Assembly (NCBI GenBank): GCA_050748485.1
Contig: JBOGPP010000218.1
Coordinates: 1-11,731, forward strand
DNA from: TH5896 sp050748485
Lineage (GTDB): Archaea > Thermoproteota > Nitrososphaeria > Nitrososphaerales > Nitrososphaeraceae
DNA length: 11,731 nucleotides
Reading direction: 5' to 3'
Shown here: one piece after another, positions 6,864-11,731 of the stretch
How positions within the stretch are numbered: position 1 is the first letter of the stretch
Layout: each line of letters starts with the position of its first letter
Notes under the pieces: model-generated
Databases searched by the model: none
What the model was told of the DNA's origin: nothing
Seen by the model: only the letters and a program-made list of their open reading frames with translations
Translations under genes and position numbers: made by a program

Positions 6864-7579
6864 ACGATTGTAAATTTTGGCTTGCTCGTGGTAGACATGC
6901 AAAATGGATTTGTAAGCAGAGGTGGGTCTTATGATAGGCTCGGAATGAATATTCAAAACTATCGGCAAGTAATCCCTTCAATACAAGAACTGATTAGTTT
7001 TGTAGAAAACAGGGCATACCAATATTCTATACTCAGGCAATACGCGAACCTAGCGGAATTGATCTATTAATTAATGATCATAGTGTCTTGCCTAGAACAA
7101 GAGGAGAAAGATTAGAAAAGATTCCCATTTGTGTGAGAGGAACATGGGATGCAGATATAATAGACGAAATCAAGCCTACATACGAGGATCACATAATAGT
7201 TAAAAGGTGCGATTCTGCTTTTCAGGATACTGAATTAAGAGTGTGGTTGCGAAGCGCAAGAATAAATGCGCTCATTTTTTGTGGAGTTGATACTTCAATC
7301 TGCGTAGAAACCTCCTTGAGGGACGGATTTAACCAAGGATATGACGTGATCCTGGTCGCCGATGCTACCGCTTCTGGAAAAAATAGACATTACGATACCA
7401 CTCTGGAAAGGGTCAGAGACTACTACGGTATAGTGACACATCTTCACGAATTTGAGGAAATTATGAAGATCTTAGAACAGATTAGTAGCAGAAAGATGGA
7501 TTACGGAAGACTAAATGAAAGATTAAGTGAGTTTCTTGAGAAGCACAACTTAATTGATATAAGTAAAAGAACATATTAA
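6864..7579 (+). pseudogene. Isochorismatase-family cysteine hydrolase, one-base frameshift
   Basis: Two frames make one complete cysteine hydrolase of about 238 residues. The first frame reads FGLLVVDMQNGFVSRGG and runs to the end of a helix (SIQELISFVENR). At 7011-7014 one G is missing from a G run; in the other frame the protein continues as GIPIFYTQAIREPSG, through DHSVLPRTRGERL, to the TAA at 7577-7579. The Asp-Lys-Cys catalytic set is intact: Asp in VVDMQ, Lys at 7202-7204 in IIVKRCDSAF, and nucleophile Cys at 7301-7303 in GVDTSICVE. The family hydrolyses amides or vinyl ethers (nicotinamidase, isochorismatase, carbamoylsarcosine hydrolase types); the exact substrate is not clear. The start is also doubtful: ACG at 6864 sits where an ATG would be expected (it would give MIVNFGLLVV), with TTG at 6834 as an alternative. 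Either the gene is freshly broken or a base was lost in sequencing. Confidence 0.82.
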
Positions 7580-7584
7580 TGTAA

Positions 7585-7946
7585 GTGGTTTCCTGGTTGG
7601 TTGTGATAACGCAAGCTGGTCTTATAATTCCTGGAGCTATCTTACTTGGTTCGAGATACTATCAAGAAATAGCCCCAAACTCTAGAAAATGGCACAAATA
7701 TTAAGTATGAATTCGAACCATAGGTGTTTCCATGCGAAAGCTTCAGAGACGGTATTGAGATGGTAGAAACAAATGATTTAGAGCCTGGAATCCCAGAGGA
7801 CAAATTGTATGCTCATGGATTTGGACATGTGGCAGATAATAAATGAATTGGAGCTTTTTAGCTTTGACAATCTCAAAATAGGTAATGCACATACAATGTA
7901 CTTTCGTTCTTCTTTCGATACTATACAAAGGAACGCAATTAGCTGA
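7585..7946 (+). pseudogene. Frameshifted remnant of an uncharacterised protein family
   Basis: Segments in three frames line up as the C-terminal half of one protein: QAGLIIPGAILLGSRYYQEI with APNSRKW (7612-7692), KYEFEP (about 7704-7721) with a GVSM segment in the next frame, FRDGIEMVETNDLEPGIPED then KLYAHGFGHVADN (about 7742-7840), and NELELFSFDNLKIGN to a TGA at 7944-7946. The pattern RYYQEIAP, then a central beta region, then TxxLEPG and a YAxGxGxV ending, matches my memory of a small uncharacterised secreted or soluble protein family found in bacteria and archaea; the function is unknown. At least three frameshifts and an in-frame stop are present, so it is not expressed as a whole. It starts just after the broken isochorismatase, on the same strand. 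Confidence 0.5.
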
Positions 7947-7960
7947 TTATTTATTTTCCT

Positions 7961-7984
7961 TATTACTAATGGGGAAAGTTTTTC
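7961..7984 (-). repeat. 24-nt inverted repeat, copy 2
   Basis: The reverse complement of this stretch is identical to 4966-4989. It lies 15 bases after the end of the decayed protein remnant, at the right edge of the pseudogene-rich block. Confidence 0.8.
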
Positions 7985-8152
7985 CAGATAGATTATTCTA
8001 AATTCAACCCTTGGAATTTGATACTTCCTTTTTTGTGTCATCTTTTGCACCATAATGTGTTACTTTCTACCATAATTATTCAGCGTATACGTAAAGTAAT
8101 TCCAGACATTAAATAGCATTCAAGATGATCTACTACTAGTAAAGTACAGCTA

Positions 8153-8266
8153 ATGGAAGAGATAGTTGAAGTATCTAGGGATACATTTGGAAATAGGTTT
8201 ACAAAAGAAATAGTCTGTGACTGGGTTCTAGAAGGTGAATCAAAGAAAGAGTATAATTTAAAGTAG
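8153..8266 (+). CDS. Possible 37-residue small protein
   Basis: A short open frame from an ATG encodes 37 residues containing EEIVEVSRDTFGNRF and KEIVCDWVLEGESKK. The composition is protein-like: helix-forming, with an even mix of charged and hydrophobic residues. The frame is open for about nine codons upstream of the ATG, so this could also be the tail of a decayed longer gene, in keeping with the wreckage to its left. It ends 20 bases before the antiporter start on the same strand. No family is recognised. Confidence 0.35.
   Translation: MEEIVEVSRDTFGNRFTKEIVCDWVLEGESKKEYNLK
8252..8260 (+). promoter_or_regulatory. TATA box of the antiporter gene
   Basis: The tract tataattta is centred about 31 bases before the ATG at 8287, which would give a leader of only a few bases. 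It overlaps the end of the possible small protein gene, so the antiporter can be transcribed on its own. Confidence 0.45.
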
Positions 8267-8286
8267 ACCTTTTGTTGCTATTCTGT

Positions 8287-9540
8287 ATGGCATTGGTTGA
8301 AAATGGAGCTGAATTTCTTCATGTTATAATTACACTAGCAGCACTACTCTTTACTGCAAAGCTCTTCGCCGAAATTTTCCATCGATTAAAGTTGCCCGTA
8401 GTACTTGGCGAACTATTGGCAGGAATAATAATCGGACCATTTGCTATAGGTGGCTTGATATTTTTTGAGGGCGAATCTCTGGTATCCCTTAATGAAACAA
8501 TACGTAATATTGGAGAAATATCTGCTATTGTCATCTTGTTTGTAGCGGGGCTTGAGATTACCCCTAGAGAATTCTTGAGAGGTGGAGCTGCCTCCTTTAC
8601 AGTAGGCTCACTTGGTGTTGTTCTTCCATTTTTTGTTGGATTTGTTGTACTATCGTTCTTCGGGCTAGATGCGTTAGAGTCTATGTTAGTGGCTACAGCA
8701 CTTACGGCGACAAGTATTGCAATATCAGTCCAGGTTTTGACTGAATTAGGAAAGATGCAGACAAAAGAAGCCAGATTGATATTAGGTGCGGCGATTGTAG
8801 ACGATATACTCGCTATTGCTGTGCTATCTGTTGTAACCACCATGGTTCAAACAGGTGATACTTCTCCTCCAATAATGGATGTCATATTCCTCATACTGCA
8901 GATACTGGGACTCTTTGCAGCTCTATTAATTGGTTCTATATACTTGATACCTAAATTACTTCATGTTGAGAGATTATGGAAATCTAAGGGCAGCATAGAA
9001 GGAATTGTCACTGCATCTTTCTTTGGAGCTGCAGGTATAGCCGCATTTGTGGGACTATCGCCGATAGTGGGTGCATTTGCTGTGGGTATGGCAGTTGCAA
9101 GTACACGTCTTATCAAACAAGTCGATGAATATGCTGAAAAACTGTTAATAATTTTTGGTCCACTATTTTTTGCAATTATTGGAGCCCAAGTGGACCTACG
9201 AGGAGTAAATTTTAATGTATTGTATTTGTCAGGCATAGTAATAGCCATAGCTGTAACAACAAAAATTGTTGGATGTGGACTTCCCTCTATCATATTTCTA
9301 AAAGACAAGACTAAGGCATTACGGGTGGGCATTGGAATGGTATCACGAGGCGAAGTAGGATTGATTGTAGCAGGAGTAGGTGTGTCAACTGGAGCATTGA
9401 CCTCCGATATATATACTACTGTTATAATCATGGTTGCTCTGACTACCATAATTACACCGATTTGGCTAAAGAAATCATATATGAATAAAAGTAATCTGAC
9501 TCCTCAGTCTTCATCTGCATCAAAAGAGGAGAACAAATAG
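8287..9540 (+). CDS. Cation/proton antiporter (CPA2 / Kef-NapA type)
   Basis: This is a 417-residue polytopic membrane protein with about 12 hydrophobic helices, of the monovalent cation:proton antiporter-2 family. It exchanges Na+ or K+ for protons across the cytoplasmic membrane and serves pH and salt balance. Diagnostic points are LPVVLGELLAGIIIGP near the N-terminus, GLEITPREF, the helix with ATALTATSIAISV, the ion-binding Asp pair D172/D173 in GAAIVDDILAI, a conserved Lys at 326 in TTKIVGCG, and VSRGEVGLIVAGVG near the C-terminus. The double Asp suggests the electrogenic class. It ends soon after the last helix with a short Ser/Lys tail and lacks the TrkA-type nucleotide-binding domain of full KefB/KefC proteins. 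The ATG at 8287 is preferred over an in-frame TTG at 8272 because a TATA box fits it. Ion preference cannot be told from sequence. The frame is fully intact, unlike its left neighbours. Confidence 0.93.
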   Translation: MALVENGAEFLHVIITLAALLFTAKLFAEIFHRLKLPVVLGELLAGIIIGPFAIGGLIFFEGESLVSLNETIRNIGEISAIVILFVAGLEITPREFLRGGAASFTVGSLGVVLPFFVGFVVLSFFGLDALESMLVATALTATSIAISVQVLTELGKMQTKEARLILGAAIVDDILAIAVLSVVTTMVQTGDTSPPIMDVIFLILQILGLFAALLIGSIYLIPKLLHVERLWKSKGSIEGIVTASFFGAAGIAAFVGLSPIVGAFAVGMAVASTRLIKQVDEYAEKLLIIFGPLFFAIIGAQVDLRGVNFNVLYLSGIVIAIAVTTKIVGCGLPSIIFLKDKTKALRVGIGMVSRGEVGLIVAGVGVSTGALTSDIYTTVIIMVALTTIITPIWLKKSYMNKSNLTPQSSSASKEENK

Positions 9541-9734
9541 GAAGTTATAATTAGAGTAAATATGGACTGACAACGATAACAGCAAAAGACTAAAGATAAT
9601 TTCATTTAGAAAAAATCTTGTTCCATTACAGCGAGTCTTGATAATTTGTTTCTTTCGATTAAGAACTTTGCTTTTTGTCATTTAACTTTCCATGATGTTA
9701 CATAGTTGAGAAACACTTACAAAACTATATATAC

Positions 9735-10109
9735 TCAACCTACTCTTTTCATTTTTGAACCACATTTGGGGCATGCGATTTCTCTGTGTTCGTTTCCACA
9801 GCTCATGCAATAGTATTTCACTTGTCCAGAGCTATAGGTTGTCGAACTGAGCGAATTTGCAGGTATTGATTTGAAGAAATCCTTGATAACAGTGAAGTTA
9901 ATATTGATGGGCTTGCCTCTGTCTTTAATTTCTAACTTCTTTAAGAATAGCCTCCTTCTACACAAACTAATTAGTAAGAAAACAGGTATCGCGACAAACC
10001 AATCAATAGGAAAAGGGAATAGAATAGAGATAACAAATGCACTTCCCATATAGACAGCTAACCATTTTAGCTGATTCAACACAAGTTTTCTCTTATCAAA
10101 AGCATTCAT
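9735..10109 (-). CDS. Two-helix membrane protein with C-terminal zinc ribbon (paralogue)
   Basis: This 124-residue protein has the same plan as the one at 4087-4476: a basic N-terminus, hydrophobic helices at about 14-31 and 35-50 joined by the FPFPID turn, a Cys-Arg-Arg-Arg stop-transfer sequence, a polar linker, and a C-terminal zinc ribbon C101-x2-C104-x8-C113-x2-C116 ending CGSKMKRVG. The last part of the gene shares 27 identical bases with its paralogue (9743-9769 against 4443-4469, inverted), more than protein conservation alone would need. The ATG at 10109 is clear. It converges with the antiporter gene, about 195 bases from its end. The function is unknown; the ribbon resembles the end domains that archaea use for protein or nucleic-acid contacts. 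Confidence 0.85.
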   Translation of the reverse strand: MNAFDKRKLVLNQLKWLAVYMGSAFVISILFPFPIDWFVAIPVFLLISLCRRRLFLKKLEIKDRGKPININFTVIKDFFKSIPANSLSSTTYSSGQVKYYCMSCGNEHREIACPKCGSKMKRVG

Positions 10110-10289
10110 ATCAGTACATTATGCACTCTTATTACCACTTTCACGTCCAAATACTTTGCTATCACGTCATGATACAGCTGGATCGAGCATTGTACAAGGA
10201 CTAATGTTGAAAGCATATCAATTTAAAGTTAGTCTCATTTCTGACGATCGCCGCATCACCAAAGTGATCCTATTGACAAAATATCTCAG

Positions 10290-10685
10290 TCACTTAGACT
10301 TGATCACTTCTACCTCGCCATCATTGGCCGTTACTATTATTCTATCAAAATCCAAATTATCGGGATCTGGAGGCGTGATCATTACTGATGAAAATGGGCC
10401 CATATCTCCAATTGGTTGAACTCGTTCTTGATCATCAAACTGTACTTCAACATTGTTAAGGGAGCCAAAGTTGTTGTTTGATATTTTCACACTGACAGTT
10501 TGCATTGTTCCCATTACCTCGCTTCTTTCTATGATTTCGACGTTTAGGCCTGATCTTGGAATAAATACTGAAAGAACAACCACTGCTACTATAATGAATC
10601 CAGCAATTATCACATATTTGGCAATTCTAATATAACTTCTTCTAGTGTTAGGAAATCTTATGCCAGTTGAGTCCCATCTTCCCAT
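10290..10685 (-). CDS. Single-pass membrane protein with extracytoplasmic beta domain
   Basis: This 131-residue protein has an N-terminal cytoplasmic stretch rich in Arg (up to about residue 20), one strong membrane helix (about 22-42) and an outside domain of about 85 residues. That domain has alternating beta-strand patterns (VSVKISNNNFGSLNNVEVQF, later RIIVTANDGEVEVIKSK), like the immunoglobulin-like or CARDB-like adhesion folds common on archaeal surface proteins. The positive-inside rule puts the N-terminus in the cytoplasm. The ATG at 10685 is chosen over an in-frame TTG six bases earlier. No family name can be given; a cell-surface or envelope-anchoring role is inference. It reads in the same direction as the zinc-ribbon gene 180 bases downstream, but the gap argues for separate transcripts. 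Confidence 0.82.
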   Translation of the reverse strand: MGRWDSTGIRFPNTRRSYIRIAKYVIIAGFIIVAVVVLSVFIPRSGLNVEIIERSEVMGTMQTVSVKISNNNFGSLNNVEVQFDDQERVQPIGDMGPFSSVMITPPDPDNLDFDRIIVTANDGEVEVIKSK

Positions 10686-10830
10686 GACCAAATCTACACA
10701 TAATAATCCTATAAGACTATGGATAGATTGGACTTAAATTGCCTCGACTTTCTGCCTAAGCTTTTTCCTGATTAGTATTACGATTCGAATAAATTAGATC
10801 TTTTTCAAGTAACACAAGGAAAATAAAAAT

Positions 10831-11127
10831 ATGGTAATTCTAATGATGGTTGGACATAGAGATATGATTTGTACTGTAGCCAAGAAATGTGACAAATATA
10901 TCCCAAACAATATAACCATTGTACCAAGCTATCGTATCACTGATAGCTTATCTGATCAAGTGTCTAGGTGTAATTACTGTGGGAGGGAATGGAATGAGTT
11001 TTGGATTAGCTATGCGTACGTAACTCGGTCATTAATAAATCAAAGACGGCTCATCAGAAGAAGTTCAATATATGCGGCGGCAGATGGCAAGGATTGTCTA
11101 TTGCCTAGTTCACCAATAAATTTATGA
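10831..11127 (+). CDS. Small hypothetical protein with a CxxC motif
   Basis: This is a 98-residue soluble protein. The centre carries C47-x2-C50 in SRCNYCGREWNEFW followed by an aromatic, Arg-rich region (SYAYVTRSL, RRLIRRSSIYAA) and a late Cys at 89; further Cys are at 14 and 20. One CxxC pair alone could be half of a zinc site completed by other Cys/His or by dimerisation, or a redox pair. An A/T-rich tract (aataaatta) lies about 40 bases upstream, and the start is preceded by aagga, which could act as a weak ribosome site. I do not recognise the family. The even coding character and the ATG start favour a real gene. Confidence 0.65.
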   Translation: MVILMMVGHRDMICTVAKKCDKYIPNNITIVPSYRITDSLSDQVSRCNYCGREWNEFWISYAYVTRSLINQRRLIRRSSIYAAADGKDCLLPSSPINL

Positions 11128-11351
11128 ATTATCAAATAATCATGTTTCCTGACCGAACTTCTGATAATAATAATTATACATATGTTTTCCAGTAATGGCA
11201 TTAAGTGTGTATTTCTGTATTATTTTGTATATTATGTCCGTCGCTAAAGAATAGGTTAACCAATATTACCTAGTACTGTTGGTAAAGGTAAAAGTATTTC
11301 CTTCATTATGGCGGATGTCTTGCTCACTATATGATTGATTTGTCGCATTCC

Positions 11352-11582
11352 CTAACTGCTTCTGGAATTCGATACAGTATTAATATAGGCTTCATCATAG
11401 TCAAAATCTGGGGTAGCAAAGGCTATCAAGAAATCAGTTGGCATCAAGTTATCTCTAATTGAATTATAATAATATTGATTGATAAGAATTGCTATTATTA
11501 CAATCAGAATAATTATGATACCAGTAAATATTGCCTTATCCCTTAGGGTTATACTATCCTTTGTCTGTGGTATATGGTTCAT
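11352..11582 (-). CDS. Short single-pass membrane protein
   Basis: This is a 76-residue protein with a polar N-terminus, one long Ile-rich membrane helix (about 18-36) and a polar, acidic C-terminal part with FATPDFDYDEAYIN and a Ser-rich end. The ATG at 11582 is preferred over an in-frame TTG at 11633, because the best TATA box (11637-11644) touches that TTG and would start the transcript downstream of it. The function is unknown. Confidence 0.6.
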   Translation of the reverse strand: MNHIPQTKDSITLRDKAIFTGIIIILIVIIAILINQYYYNSIRDNLMPTDFLIAFATPDFDYDEAYINTVSNSRSS

Positions 11583-11636
11583 CTCTGGTTTGTCCCTCTC
11601 GACCCCAATAATATGTATTTGTATGTAAACCAATTT

Positions 11637-11644
11637 TATTTAAA
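11637..11644 (-). promoter_or_regulatory. TATA box of the short membrane protein gene
   Basis: On the minus strand this reads tttaaata, close to the archaeal TATA consensus. Initiation about 26 bases on would leave a leader of about 30 bases before the ATG at 11582, in which gagaggg could serve as a loose ribosome-binding site. Confidence 0.4.
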
Positions 11645-11731
11645 ACCTTTTACAATATAAGTTTCCATATTATCTTTGGGCAATCAAGTTATGAGTTTGA
11701 CTGATACGTAAATTATCATTCGTTACTCTCA

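Noticed and set aside
7088..7579. A separate hydrolase gene starting at the TTG at 7088.
   Set aside because: The TTG lies in the middle of the hydrolase fold, and the same frame reads valid domain sequence upstream to 7013; it is the 3-prime part of the frameshifted gene.
7585..7680. tRNA-like pieces (agctgg followed by ggttcgag).
   Set aside because: Stem pairing fails, and the stretch reads as the decayed protein in the same place.
7778..8053. Minus-strand open frame of 91 codons.
   Set aside because: Runs antisense to the decayed protein remnant and has no recognisable domain; its only notable part is the 24-nt repeat.
8319..9449. Two long minus-strand open frames (8319-8843 and 8961-9449).
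   Set aside because: They lie antisense to the intact antiporter gene, and their Thr/Ile/Pro/Ser-rich composition is what an antisense reading of membrane helices gives.

Overview
The window looks like chromosomal DNA of an AT-rich archaeon, most likely a soil-type ammonia-oxidising member of the Thaumarchaeota (Nitrososphaerota, Nitrosocosmicus- or Nitrososphaera-like). The reasons are AT-rich TATA boxes about 25-32 bases before start codons, a response regulator carrying an archaeal-type winged helix, very small C2H2 zinc-finger proteins, two-helix membrane proteins with a C-terminal zinc ribbon, and remnants of multicopper oxidase and cupin genes of a type common in that group. This lineage call is inference from protein character; no rRNA or tRNA is present to fix it.

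Layout. Bases 12-669 (minus) hold a badly decayed gene for a zinc-ribbon protein, sharing a divergent promoter with a two-component pair: a response regulator with its DNA-binding domain at the N-terminus (733-1569) and a membrane sensor histidine kinase (1625-3550). Then come a frameshifted cupin pseudogene (3691-4046), a two-helix membrane protein with a zinc ribbon (4087-4476), and two tiny C2H2 zinc-finger proteins on the minus strand (4525-4656 and 5516-5737) separated by about 860 bases of probably decayed sequence. From about 5740 to 7950 there is mostly gene wreckage: a multicopper-oxidase C-terminal fragment that has lost a copper ligand, an isochorismatase-family hydrolase broken by one missing base in a G run, and a frameshifted remnant of an unnamed protein family.

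The right part is largely intact: a cation/proton antiporter (8287-9540), a paralogue of the zinc-ribbon membrane protein in the opposite orientation (9735-10109), a single-pass protein with an extracytoplasmic beta-rich domain (10290-10685), a small CxxC protein (10831-11127) and a short single-pass membrane protein (11352-11582).

The intact genes suggest sensing, transcriptional control and ion homeostasis. The most notable points are the density of pseudogenes next to intact genes, two sets of exact inverted repeats (27 nt within the zinc-ribbon paralogues, 24 nt at 4966 and 7961) that bracket the wreckage, and the cluster of small zinc proteins. I found no CRISPR array, complete insertion sequence, rRNA or tRNA, and no clear new multi-gene system.
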